62,650 nucleotides of DNA, from assembly GCA_007123775.1 (NCBI GenBank), contig SLGK01000156.1, positions 1-62,650 of the forward strand. Reading direction: 5' to 3'. The notes below the pieces were generated by a model that was given only the letters and a program-made list of their open reading frames with translations, was not told where the DNA came from and ran no database searches. This document shows, piece by piece, positions 51,513 through 61,396 of this stretch (the first letter of the stretch is position 1; each line of letters begins with the position of its first letter). Made by a program: the position numbers and the translations under genes. Source of the stretch: Anaerolineae bacterium (lineage in GTDB: Bacteria; Chloroflexota; Anaerolineae; Promineifilales; Promineifilaceae).

Positions 51513-52826
51513 ATGCCAGAACGTAACGTATGGGAAGCTATTACCAATCTGGATGAGCTGGAAGCAAGCCATAAACCGGCTGAACTGACGCTGGACAACT
51601 GCATCAAGTGCAATGTCTGCGTCACCGCCTGCCCGGTATCGGCCGTTACCGACTTGTTTCCCGGTCCCAAATATGAAGCGCCACAGGCCGGTCGTTTCCG
51701 CCAGCCTGATCAGCCGCCAACCGACTACTCAGTTGACTACTGCAGCGGCTGCCGCGTCTGTAATATGGTGTGTCCCACCGGCGTCCGTATCGCCGAAATC
51801 AATGCCCGCGCTCGTGGCACCATTGTGCAGCAGGGTGGCTTTTCCGCCCGCAACCGGCTGCGGAATAACATGCTGGCCCGGCCTGAACTGCTGGCCAAAT
51901 TTGGTAGCCCGCTGGCCCCGGTGGCCAACGCCTTCTTTAACAGCAGTGTAGGCGGCTGGTTTGCCGAAAAATTACTGGGCATTGCCGCCGATGCGCCGCT
52001 GCCCAAATTTACCAGCGAAAGTTTCCGCCGCTGGGTCAAGAACCGCAAACCACCGGCTACGGCCACGCGCAAGGTGGTCTACTTTACCGGCTGCTCCACT
52101 GAAGCCTACGAGCCACGGGTGGGCCGGGCGGCCGTTCACGTGCTTGAGGCCAATGGCTTCGAGGTATTGGTTCCGGAACAAAACTGCTGCGGTTTGCCCC
52201 TGCTCTCCAACGGGGAGTTCAAAGCAGCCTGGGATTATCACCAGAGCAATATCGACAAGTTAATCAGCTACGTCAAAGCAGGCTATGTCATTGTAGGTAC
52301 CTCTACAAGCTGCACACTAACGCTTAAAGAAGAGGCTCCAGAACTGCTTGATTTTTATACCGACGACGCACGCCTGTTAGCAGCCAACACCTTTGACATT
52401 AACGAGTTTTTGGTGCTGCTCATGGAAGAGGGGCTACTCAACACGGACAATTTGCGTCCAATCCCCATGACGTTGCCTTACCATCCGCCCTGCCAATACC
52501 GCGCCCACCGAGTCGGCCGGCCGAGTGTGGAGATTATGTCGATCATCCCTGAGCTAAAGATTATCGAAAGTCAGGCTGCCTGCTGTGGTGTGGCCGGTAC
52601 GTATGGGTATAAAGAGGAGAAATATCAAATAGCCATGGATGTAGGCAAGCCCCTCTTTGATTTTGTGCTGGATGTTGGCGCCCCGCTGTCAGTCTGTGAT
52701 AGTGAGACGTGCCGTTGGCAAATTACGCACGGTACGAATAAGCCATCTGTTCATCCTGTCGAGCTGTTAGCTTTCGCTTATGGTTACACGGCCGAACCGC
52801 CGCTGGTTTACGTGTTACCACATTAA
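51513..52826 (+). CDS. glpC: Anaerobic glycerol-3-phosphate dehydrogenase subunit C (mirror copy)
   Basis: Mirror of 9825-11138. Two 4Fe-4S motifs and two CCG domains; electron transfer to quinone. Confidence 0.92.
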   Translation: MPERNVWEAITNLDELEASHKPAELTLDNCIKCNVCVTACPVSAVTDLFPGPKYEAPQAGRFRQPDQPPTDYSVDYCSGCRVCNMVCPTGVRIAEINARARGTIVQQGGFSARNRLRNNMLARPELLAKFGSPLAPVANAFFNSSVGGWFAEKLLGIAADAPLPKFTSESFRRWVKNRKPPATATRKVVYFTGCSTEAYEPRVGRAAVHVLEANGFEVLVPEQNCCGLPLLSNGEFKAAWDYHQSNIDKLISYVKAGYVIVGTSTSCTLTLKEEAPELLDFYTDDARLLAANTFDINEFLVLLMEEGLLNTDNLRPIPMTLPYHPPCQYRAHRVGRPSVEIMSIIPELKIIESQAACCGVAGTYGYKEEKYQIAMDVGKPLFDFVLDVGAPLSVCDSETCRWQITHGTNKPSVHPVELLAFAYGYTAEPPLVYVLPH

Positions 52827-52879
52827 AACGTAGTGCGTAATGCGTAGCAATTCTTGTCCTACGCACTACGCACTACGCC
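52827..52879. repeat. Heptamer array between glpC and dhaM (mirror)
   Basis: Mirror of 9772-9824. Confidence 0.78.
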
Positions 52880-52889
52880 CTGATTGATT

Positions 52890-55400
52890 ATGGTCGGAAT
52901 TGTCATCGTCTCTCACAGTAGATTGTTGGCCGAAGGCGTACGCGAGTTGGCCTTACAAATGAGCCAGGAACCAGTGCCGGTGGCGGTGGCGGCCGGTATT
53001 GATGCTTCTGACAGCTCCATTGGCACGGATCCCCTGGCTGTGCAAGAGGCCATTGAAATGGTCTATAGCGAAGCGGGCGTGGTGGTGCTGATGGACCTGG
53101 GCAGCGCTTTGATGAGCGCGGAAATGGCTCTGGAGTTTTTGCCGCCGGAACAGCAGGCAAACATTCATCTTTGTGGCGCTCCGCTGGTTGAGGGGGCTAT
53201 TGCGGCGGTGGTGCAGGCAGCGACGGGCGCGCCGGTAGAGCAGGTGTTGGCCGAAGCGCGGGGTGCGTTGCAGGCTAAAGCGGCCCAACTGGGAGAAGAA
53301 ACGGCCGTGGCTGCGCCCACACCCCCAACCACAGAGCCAACGGATGCGCCGGCCGAAACCCTCACCCTGTCTATCCCCAACCGGTTGGGCCTGCACGCTC
53401 GCCCGGCCGCTCGCCTGGTTGGCCTGGTCAATCGCTTCCAATCGACTGTGACCATCGACAAAGATGGGCGTCAGGCCAACGCCAAGAGCATCAACCAGGT
53501 GGCCACCCTAGGCGTGCGCCAGGGAGATAAGATCACGATAACGGCCGTTGGCCCTGATGCCGTTGATTTGTTGGCAGCCGTGCAGACACTGGCCGACGAT
53601 AACTTTGGCGACCTGGACGAAGAGAATGTTGGGCAGGCTGTCGTTAGCGACCAGCTTCAAGATTCTCAGACACCCGAGATAAAAGATGGTATTCTAACTG
53701 GCATAGGCGTCTCGCCGGGGGTGGCGGTCGCGCCGGTTTTCCGCTATCGCTTTACGCTGCCGGAGATTAAGAAGCAGGGGATAGAGGACCCGGATGCAGA
53801 ATTGAAACGGCTGGAAACGGCCGTAGCGGCCACAGCCGATCAAATCCGGGCGTTACAGCGGTCGGCCAACCGTCGCGTTGGCCCGGCCGAAGCAGCCATC
53901 TTTGATGCCCATTTACTCATCCTCGAGGACCCCGATCTTCAGGCCGCCGCTCGTGGTCTTATTCGGCAGCAAGCAATAAATGCCGAGTTTGCCTGGCAAA
54001 GCGCCATCGAGCAGGTAGCTGCCGACTATCTGGAATTAGAAGATGACTACATGCGGAATCGAGCGGCCGATGTGCTGGACGTAGGCAAGCGTGTGCTGCA
54101 CCAATTGATGCACGTGGAAGCGCCGTCGCTTGATTTTGACGAGCCGGTAATCCTGGTGGCTGCGGATCTCAACCCGTCTGATACCGCTCGTCTGAATCCC
54201 GAAAATGTACTGGGTATTTGTATGGAACGGGGCGGCACAACCTCGCATAGCGCTATCCTGGCGCGTGCGCTTGGTATTCCGGCCATTGTGGGCCTGGGCC
54301 ACGAACTAGGTGTGCTGGAATCTGGCCAGATTGTCGGCCTCAACGGCAGCGACGGCCGTCTCTGGGTGCAGCCAACTACGGAACAACTGCATCGGCTTAA
54401 GGACCAGCGTGAGGAATGGCTGGCTCAGCAGCATTCTGCCAAAGAATCCGGGCAAGGTCCGGCGGTGACGCAAGATGGCCACCAGATAGAAATTGGGGCC
54501 AACATTGGCGGCCCGCATGATATAACGGTAGCCCTGGAATACGGGGCGGAAGGTGTCGGCCTATTCCGTACCGAATTCTTGTTTATGGAGCGTGAGAGCG
54601 CGCCCAGTGAAGAGGAACAGGTCGAGGCGTATCGTGAGGTAGTGTCAAAGCTAAACGGCCGTCCCCTGATTGTGCGTACCCTGGACGTGGGCGGCGACAA
54701 ACCGCTGCCCTACATCGATCTGGGCGAGGAAGAAAACCCGTTTCTTGGCTGGCGCGGCATTCGCTTTTGCCTGGGCAATCCTCCGTTGTTTAAGACGCAG
54801 CTACGCGCTATTTGTCGCGCCAGCGTTGACGATGACGGGCAGCCGCAGCCGGTCAAGCTTATGTTCCCCATGATCGGCACCCTGACTGAGCTACAAGAGG
54901 CCAAAGCTCTACTGGCCGAAGTTCAGGCTGAGCTGGCGGAGGCCGGTCATCCCTTTGCGACTGATATGGAAGTTGGGATCATGGTCGAAGTGCCCTCAGC
55001 CGTGGCTATTGCTGACCAATTGGCGGCCGAAGCTGACTTTTTTAGCATTGGCACCAATGATCTGGCCCAATACGTGATGGCGGCCGATCGGGGCAATGCC
55101 CAGGTTAACCATCTGGCTGATGCTTTGCAACCGGCCGTTTTGCGTCAAATTAAGCAAGTCGTTGAGGTGGCTCATGCGGCCGGTATTTGGGTTGGCCTGT
55201 GTGGGGAGCTGGCCGGCAACGATTTGGCCACGCCACTGCTGGTCGGTCTGGGGCTGGATGAATTGAGTATGAACGCACCCGCTATCCCGGCGGTGAAACA
55301 AGCCATTCGCCAACTAAACCTGTGTGAAGCCCGCCAATTGGCCGAAGCTGTGTTACAATTGGATTCGGTAACGGCCGTTGTCGATTACCTGCAAAAGTAA
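52890..55400 (+). CDS. dhaM: Single-chain DhaM-HPr-Enzyme I phosphotransferase (mirror copy)
   Basis: Mirror of 7251-9761. EIIA (His9), HPr (His169) and full-length Enzyme I (His453) in one 836-residue chain. Confidence 0.93.
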   Translation: MVGIVIVSHSRLLAEGVRELALQMSQEPVPVAVAAGIDASDSSIGTDPLAVQEAIEMVYSEAGVVVLMDLGSALMSAEMALEFLPPEQQANIHLCGAPLVEGAIAAVVQAATGAPVEQVLAEARGALQAKAAQLGEETAVAAPTPPTTEPTDAPAETLTLSIPNRLGLHARPAARLVGLVNRFQSTVTIDKDGRQANAKSINQVATLGVRQGDKITITAVGPDAVDLLAAVQTLADDNFGDLDEENVGQAVVSDQLQDSQTPEIKDGILTGIGVSPGVAVAPVFRYRFTLPEIKKQGIEDPDAELKRLETAVAATADQIRALQRSANRRVGPAEAAIFDAHLLILEDPDLQAAARGLIRQQAINAEFAWQSAIEQVAADYLELEDDYMRNRAADVLDVGKRVLHQLMHVEAPSLDFDEPVILVAADLNPSDTARLNPENVLGICMERGGTTSHSAILARALGIPAIVGLGHELGVLESGQIVGLNGSDGRLWVQPTTEQLHRLKDQREEWLAQQHSAKESGQGPAVTQDGHQIEIGANIGGPHDITVALEYGAEGVGLFRTEFLFMERESAPSEEEQVEAYREVVSKLNGRPLIVRTLDVGGDKPLPYIDLGEEENPFLGWRGIRFCLGNPPLFKTQLRAICRASVDDDGQPQPVKLMFPMIGTLTELQEAKALLAEVQAELAEAGHPFATDMEVGIMVEVPSAVAIADQLAAEADFFSIGTNDLAQYVMAADRGNAQVNHLADALQPAVLRQIKQVVEVAHAAGIWVGLCGELAGNDLATPLLVGLGLDELSMNAPAIPAVKQAIRQLNLCEARQLAEAVLQLDSVTAVVDYLQK

Positions 55401-55448
55401 TACTGCATCTTCAATAACTGCCCAAAGTTTGACAAAGACGGGTGTCTT

Positions 55449-56894
55449 GTGGCCTCTTTCCAATATTCTGTTGTCGCTATTCCGCTTAACCGTGTCCCCA
55501 TTGTTGATTTCTTGCTGCCCCCATCTACAATTAGCCGCGGGGCTGTCATCCAAATTCTCGACCAACGACCCACAGCACGCTTTGAGTCTGAATGGATTGC
55601 GGATTTGGAGCAGTTAGAAACCCCCACTGTTTCTGATCTGCTGGAAATTGATTCGCCTCATGGTTACCTGGTAGAAACGACCACGGATCGACTGATCCCG
55701 GTCATGTTCCTGGAAGAACCCGGCTTCTTAACGCGTAATTTGGGAGGCTGGTCGCCAATCTATTTTGCTACGGTGGGTTTGCCCCAGCCTGTGCCGGCCG
55801 ATCCACTGCTGGACCAGATGGAGCAATTGGTGATTTATGGGGAGCAAATCGAATATTTTGGGGCCGATCCGACGCAGGTAGCCACCCGACTAGACATGGA
55901 AATGGAGAGCCTGGACGCAACGGCCGTGGCAGCGACCTATATTCGTTTGTACAACGGCCGTTCACGCCTGGTCGATGCAGACCGCTCTGGCTTTATCCAG
56001 GCCCTTTACCGCGAGATTGCCCGCAACACCTACTTTGCCGACGATAGCCGTCCGCCGCTGCCGCGCGTACTGCTGCTGGACGAGCTGATGGCCCAACTGG
56101 TTCGCCTGGAGCAAGAACGGCGTGCGGCGCTGGCCAACGGTGATCAGGCTACCGCTGAATCAATTTTGGCCTGGCAAGAGGCACGCCAGGCTGAATCTGG
56201 CTTGCAATTGATTCTTAAGGGTGAGTACATTGCCGGCCGTCACCGGCGTAGCACCATCATGATCGCGCCTGAACTGGGCGTTGTGGTCAAACAGCCAGCG
56301 CCCGAACCATTCCACGAAATCAAGATGAATGCCCGCGAATATGAAGGCTGGCCGGAAAACTGGCCTTACCTGACACGAAACAAAAAGCTGGTAACGCCAC
56401 GCGGTCGGCTGCGGCTTGTTCTGGAGGAGGGCTTTATTCCTCGCCTGCATGACGTGTTTGGCCATCCCATGGACTGTTTTACCCTGTTGGGTTTGACGGT
56501 AGAGAATCATGTAGTGGGGCCAACGATTCAGGAAGCCGTACTGCGAGACCCGGCATGTATGACGGCCGATTTATATGACATCATCATTCTTCATCAGCAA
56601 GTATGTGAGCTACTGGGAATTGAAAATGGAGATTGGCACGCTGCCAATTTCATCATGCGCCAGGGGAGTGATGAGATCGTCCACATAGACTGGGGGGCGG
56701 CTCGGCCCTTGCAGGCAGAAGAGCTAACCGAAGACGGCCGTTCGGCTCGCTTCAATCAGGTGAAAAATATCGCGTTCTCTTTCCATGATCACGCCCTGGC
56801 GGCCCGTGTGCTGACCTTCCACGACGACTTGATTACTGACGCTGAGCGGCTACAGCGTATTCGCCACCGGGCCGAAGCTATTGCCAGTGGTTAG
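55449..56894 (+). CDS. Protein-kinase/APH-fold protein (mirror copy)
   Basis: Mirror of 5757-7202. GTG start; GDWHAAN and IDWG active-site motifs; function unknown. Confidence 0.68.
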   Translation: MASFQYSVVAIPLNRVPIVDFLLPPSTISRGAVIQILDQRPTARFESEWIADLEQLETPTVSDLLEIDSPHGYLVETTTDRLIPVMFLEEPGFLTRNLGGWSPIYFATVGLPQPVPADPLLDQMEQLVIYGEQIEYFGADPTQVATRLDMEMESLDATAVAATYIRLYNGRSRLVDADRSGFIQALYREIARNTYFADDSRPPLPRVLLLDELMAQLVRLEQERRAALANGDQATAESILAWQEARQAESGLQLILKGEYIAGRHRRSTIMIAPELGVVVKQPAPEPFHEIKMNAREYEGWPENWPYLTRNKKLVTPRGRLRLVLEEGFIPRLHDVFGHPMDCFTLLGLTVENHVVGPTIQEAVLRDPACMTADLYDIIILHQQVCELLGIENGDWHAANFIMRQGSDEIVHIDWGAARPLQAEELTEDGRSARFNQVKNIAFSFHDHALAARVLTFHDDLITDAERLQRIRHRAEAIASG

Positions 56895-56964
56895 CGGGTA
56901 GCGTAAAGCGTGAAACGTAGGGCGCAAAACGTAGGCTGGAATTTACCCACTACTCGCCACCCGC
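56895..56964. repeat. Degenerate repeat hairpin (mirror)
   Basis: Mirror of 5687-5756. Confidence 0.58.
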
Positions 56965-58419
56965 CTACCGCAACGCCTCCAAAAAGCGGCGATAGCGTTC
57001 TTGCAGCCCGCCATGCAGCCCACCATCAGGCTGAGGGCTAAACGATGCGGCCCGCGCAGGATCAGGCCAGTGAGCGGGTCGCCCGGCCGCCAGCCAGGCG
57101 GTGCCGCGAGCGGTTGCTTCCGTTTCCGACGGCCGTATCACCGCACATCCCGTCAGATTGGCCAGCCGTTGACAGAGGGCGTCACTGCGAGCCAGCCCGC
57201 CGCTGAGCCGAAACTGCTCAACTGTCACCCTGGCCGCCTCCATTGTTTCAATATTGGCGTAGAGCAAAAAGAGGATGCTCTCGGCCACGGCCGTCATTTT
57301 GGCCGCCGCATCGCCTGCTCCCTGCCAGTGGGGATCAGGGCCGGGCCGCCAGAAGGGCGAGCCGAGACCGCCGATGCTGTTGATAAAGAGGGGTGGTTCC
57401 GGCGTGGCTACCAGCCAGTCATCCAGATGATCCCGAACCGGACCGGAGCCAAGCTGCTCGGCGGCCCAACTGAGGGCCGCCCCCGCGCCGTTGACCGTGC
57501 CTTCCAGGGTGTAGTCGCCGCTGTGGGCGTCGCTGTCGGTCAGGCCGGTCAGCAGCGTGTCGTGGCGCAGCAGCCGGTCGCCGGTCGGGACCAGCACAAA
57601 GGCCCCCGTGCCCAGATTGACGATGGCCGTACCGGGTTCAGGCTGGCCGAGGGCATACACGGCCGCGTTCTGGTCCCCGTTAACGGCCGTTACTGGAATG
57701 TTGGTGCCGGCAATACGGCCGTAGTGGTGGCGAATGGGTACACAGCGGGGCAGCGGCCCGATTGGTACGCCAAACAGGTCCAGCAGCCAGGGGTCCCAAT
57801 CCCGGCTGTCTAGCTGCCACAGTTGGGTGCGGGCCGCGTTGGCGTGGTCAACCAGCAGCGGCTGTCCGTCCAGCAAATGGAACAGCACAAAGGAAGCCAA
57901 TGGACCAAAGGCCAGACGGCCGTTTTGGGCCGCTTCCTGTACCTCGTCCACGTTATCCAGCAGCCAGCGCAGCTTGCTGGCCCCGTAATGGGGCGACAGG
58001 GGCAGCCCGTTGCGCTCCTTGATGGCCGCCCCCTGGTCCTCAAACTGGCGCAGCCAGGCGTCGGCCCGCCGGTCCTGCCAGCTCAATACCGGGCTGAGCG
58101 GCCGGCTGGTTTGCCGGTCCCAGGCAATGACGCTGGAGCGCTGGGTGGCTACGCCGGCCTGGGCAATAGAGAAACCGGGCTTTTTGTTTTGAGGCGAACT
58201 GGTTGTAATGGACGGTAAAAGCCCGATTTCTGCGAGTATTTGGCCGAGAACGGCCGTGACCGACGCCCGAATTTCCTCACCATCCTGCTCAATCCGATCC
58301 GCACTGTGGCGGGTCAGGCCAATGGGCTGACTGGCGGTAGTCAAAACCTGCCCCGCCGCATCAAACAGCAGCGCCCGCGTCGCGTGCGTTCCCTGGTCAA
58401 TGATGAGGGTTGTTGTCAT
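56965..58419 (-). CDS. FGGY-family carbohydrate kinase (mirror copy)
   Basis: Mirror of 4232-5686. Contains the same in-frame inverted-repeat insertion; substrate unknown. Confidence 0.85.
   Translation of the reverse strand: MTTTLIIDQGTHATRALLFDAAGQVLTTASQPIGLTRHSADRIEQDGEEIRASVTAVLGQILAEIGLLPSITTSSPQNKKPGFSIAQAGVATQRSSVIAWDRQTSRPLSPVLSWQDRRADAWLRQFEDQGAAIKERNGLPLSPHYGASKLRWLLDNVDEVQEAAQNGRLAFGPLASFVLFHLLDGQPLLVDHANAARTQLWQLDSRDWDPWLLDLFGVPIGPLPRCVPIRHHYGRIAGTNIPVTAVNGDQNAAVYALGQPEPGTAIVNLGTGAFVLVPTGDRLLRHDTLLTGLTDSDAHSGDYTLEGTVNGAGAALSWAAEQLGSGPVRDHLDDWLVATPEPPLFINSIGGLGSPFWRPGPDPHWQGAGDAAAKMTAVAESILFLLYANIETMEAARVTVEQFRLSGGLARSDALCQRLANLTGCAVIRPSETEATARGTAWLAAGRPAHWPDPARAASFSPQPDGGLHGGLQERYRRFLEALR
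58172..58229. repeat. Inverted-repeat element in the FGGY kinase gene (mirror)
   Basis: Mirror of 4422-4479. Confidence 0.58.
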
Positions 58420-58434
58420 GAGCATTCATCCTAT

Positions 58435-58523
58435 AGCGTAGTGCGTAATGCGTATGCCAAGAAGCTACGCACTACGCACTACGCACTAGGCAATACGCAA
58501 TACGCAATACGCAATACGCACTA
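58435..58523. repeat. Heptamer array (mirror)
   Basis: Mirror of 4128-4216; supplies the stop codon of the PHP gene on the minus strand. Confidence 0.83.
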
Positions 58524-59627
58524 CTTCAAATAAATCGGATTACTATAAATCCAGCCGCGCTCGGCGCCGGCGAAGGGGCGGGTGCATTCGACCCGGTACG
58601 CGCCCGGCTCGATGGGTAGATAGGTCAGGTGGGTGTCCTCTTCGGCCTCGGCCACCACCTCGCCATGCCGGATGAGGCGGATGTTGGCTTTGGCCGGGGT
58701 CTTGATTTGCAGTGTGGCCCCGCTGCCTAACCGTACCGACTGGCCCATGATCCCTTTGCTGGCGCTCTGCCCGGAAAAGCGGAAGCCTTTGGTAGGATGG
58801 GACAGGTCGTAGCCGACCCAGGAATTACCTTTGCCGATGGCCCGCAGCACCAGCCGTTTGTCATGGTCCAGGTCGCCGTCGAACGGTTCTGAGAGCAGTA
58901 GATGGGTGTTGACGGCGCGGAAGCAATATTCGTAGGGGTAGATGGTGCGCTTGAAGGGGCCGAATTGTACCTGGGTGCCGTGGGCGTCGCTGTTGCCAAC
59001 GGCCGTTACCCACTTATCCTCGCTGAGCAACTGATCCCATAAAGCCAGCGTCTCCGGCTCCGGGCCAAATACCATCTTTTCCGGCCGGCTCGACATCCAG
59101 ACGGCGTACAGCTTGTCGAGCAGACCATGCTGGATGGGCAGCCGGTCCAGCCGGTTGGCAAACGATCCGATCAGACTGGACATAAAGTTCCAGATTTCCA
59201 GGCCGGTGAAGTTTTCCACGGGCCAATCGTGCCAGCCCAGGTCGCCGTGGGGCAGCAGGCGCAGTTCCCGCTCAAAAGGATGGGCCAGGAAGGTCAGACC
59301 GCCGGCCGCATTGGCCTGGTCGATGAGCAGTTGGGGATCGTGGGCATAGGGGGCCATCTCTTGCTCGGCCCCGTAGATGAGCAGGTGACTGGCCTGGGGC
59401 TGGCGGCGCACGTTGTGGACCTCTTCACCACTGAGCACGAGGACACGGCCGTTTTCATTCTCATACCAGCCCTCTACCCCATCTACCCAGACGTTGTGGT
59501 CGGTAACGATGATAAAGTCCAGCCCGGCGGTAATGGCGGCCTCGGCGATGTCCGCGTGCCATTTTTCGCCGTCTGAGTAGGGGGTGTGCATGTGCATGTT
59601 GCCGACAACTTCAATCAGGTCGCTCAT
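58521..59627 (-). CDS. PHP-domain metal-dependent phosphoesterase (mirror copy)
   Basis: Mirror of 3024-4130. HMHTPYSDG, VTDHN and GNSDAHG metal motifs. Confidence 0.8.
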   Translation of the reverse strand: MSDLIEVVGNMHMHTPYSDGEKWHADIAEAAITAGLDFIIVTDHNVWVDGVEGWYENENGRVLVLSGEEVHNVRRQPQASHLLIYGAEQEMAPYAHDPQLLIDQANAAGGLTFLAHPFERELRLLPHGDLGWHDWPVENFTGLEIWNFMSSLIGSFANRLDRLPIQHGLLDKLYAVWMSSRPEKMVFGPEPETLALWDQLLSEDKWVTAVGNSDAHGTQVQFGPFKRTIYPYEYCFRAVNTHLLLSEPFDGDLDHDKRLVLRAIGKGNSWVGYDLSHPTKGFRFSGQSASKGIMGQSVRLGSGATLQIKTPAKANIRLIRHGEVVAEAEEDTHLTYLPIEPGAYRVECTRPFAGAERGWIYSNPIYLK

Positions 59628-59639
59628 GGTTTTCTGCCA

Positions 59640-59670
59640 GACTACAAAAGTCTGCCAGACTTTTGTAGTC
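59640..59670. repeat. 31-bp hairpin palindrome (mirror)
   Basis: Mirror of 2981-3011. Confidence 0.72.
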
Positions 59671-59827
59671 TCTATAAAGATGCAAAGCAAGACCAACGCG
59701 GCTATTATAGTGGCTGCTGGTCTTAATGCCCAACCTTATATCGGCTGTGGTGACGGACGACCGACGACGGAGAGGCTTGTTCCGTCTACGGTCCTTCGTC
59801 TTCCGTCCCATTTGTGTAGGAGTTGAG

Positions 59828-61351
59828 ATGAATGTTTTGCGAGGCAGGAATAGAAATTGGACCATCGGGCTGCTACTGGTTTTGCTGCTGAGTACCGGCT
59901 GCGGTTTGATGGGGAACTCGTCGAACGAGGCGGATCTGGTTGAACGAGGCGATGATGTATCTGAGGCAGGGCCAACGGCCGTTCCTACCCCATCCCCACC
60001 CCCGCCCGTCACCGACACCATCCTGGCCGAGCCGCTGCCGCCGCTGCTTTATTTGACCAATCTGGGTCAGGATGAGCTGCACGGCGGGCAGCCGGCCCAT
60101 CTACGTCTGGAACTGGTCGGCACGGCCGTTACCAGCCTGACGTTGCAAATTGGCCAATATGATGAGGCCGATAACTTGACCCCGCTCAGCCGACAGCCGC
60201 TCTTGAACCAACCGCCCGCCGACGGTATCCACCGGTGGCAGTTTACCTGGTATGGCGACGTGCTGCCGGCCGACGATGAACAGGATGAACAGTCGGTTGA
60301 CGAATTCCAGGAGCAGACCGAGCCATTTCTGCCGCCACCGGCGCCGCCAGCGGCCGAACCCTCACTGTCGCGGGAGCCGCTGCCGCCCGGCCGTTACCAA
60401 CTGGCCCTTGAGGCCGCCAATGAGGCGGGTACGGCCGTAGCTGCCCTCGATTTGACACTGACCGAACCGGAAGAGCCAATGGCCGGACGCCTCTATTTCG
60501 ATCCGCAGCACGCCTTTCAGTTCCAATACCCCTACGATTGGCAGACCCCCGTTTACAGTGGTACGCTGCTGTTGAGCCGCCACGTCACAACCACCGCACA
60601 GATGCAGCTTATTCGCTGGCCCGACCTGCCGCCGGGCAGCAATCAGGCCGCTCTGGCCGACCAGGCGTTGGCCCAGTTTGGCCCTGTCAGCCGGCTGTAC
60701 CAGGACCAACTGACCGTAGCCGATAGGCAGGCGCAGCGGATCGCTTACGGCTACACCCGCGCCGACGGGGCTGAGCGCACCGGCGTCCTGATTGCCTTTG
60801 TGCGGCAGGGGCAGGGCTTTGTGCTGGATGTGGAGGGGGCGGCTGAGGCGGAAACGGCCGTATGGCAAACGGCCGAGTTGATGGCCACAAGCTGGCAGTT
60901 TGTGGCCCCGGCCGCCGATCTGCCCCTCAACTGGATCCGGCAGCCGGTCGCCGACCTGATGCCGACCCATCCCGGCGACTACACCTATCAGGAGGTGCGC
61001 GGCTGGCATCGCTTCAGCCGGGACCGGGACACGTTTTGGGCTTTGCGAACCGATGGTGTGGCCGCGGCCGATGTAGTCGAGTTGGATCGCCGTTTGCAGG
61101 ATGCGGGCGCGGGCGTCGATGATTTTGGCGCGGGCCGCCCCTACTATTTTGTGCTGGACGGCCAGCGCTGGCTGCGGGCCGATTTTAGCTACAGTAACAG
61201 CCGCCAGGAGCAGATTCAGGGGGCCATTCTGCTCAGCGTTGTCGGCGGCCAACCCCTCATCGTCTGGCTGGAAGCGCCGCTCAATGAGTTTGCGGCCGTA
61301 GAGGAAGCACACTTTCTGCGAATGTTGATAGAGGTAGTGCGTGGTGCGTAG
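59828..61351 (+). CDS. Putative lipoprotein of unknown function (mirror copy)
   Basis: Mirror of 1300-2823. Lipobox LSTGC, Pro/Thr-rich linker; the stop lies in a heptamer array. Confidence 0.78.
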   Translation: MNVLRGRNRNWTIGLLLVLLLSTGCGLMGNSSNEADLVERGDDVSEAGPTAVPTPSPPPPVTDTILAEPLPPLLYLTNLGQDELHGGQPAHLRLELVGTAVTSLTLQIGQYDEADNLTPLSRQPLLNQPPADGIHRWQFTWYGDVLPADDEQDEQSVDEFQEQTEPFLPPPAPPAAEPSLSREPLPPGRYQLALEAANEAGTAVAALDLTLTEPEEPMAGRLYFDPQHAFQFQYPYDWQTPVYSGTLLLSRHVTTTAQMQLIRWPDLPPGSNQAALADQALAQFGPVSRLYQDQLTVADRQAQRIAYGYTRADGAERTGVLIAFVRQGQGFVLDVEGAAEAETAVWQTAELMATSWQFVAPAADLPLNWIRQPVADLMPTHPGDYTYQEVRGWHRFSRDRDTFWALRTDGVAAADVVELDRRLQDAGAGVDDFGAGRPYYFVLDGQRWLRADFSYSNSRQEQIQGAILLSVVGGQPLIVWLEAPLNEFAAVEEAHFLRMLIEVVRGA

Positions 61352-61396
61352 TGCGTAACAGGTCTACGCACTACGCACTACGCACTACGCACTACG
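61334..61396. repeat. Heptamer array between convergent genes (mirror)
   Basis: Mirror of 1255-1317. Confidence 0.78.
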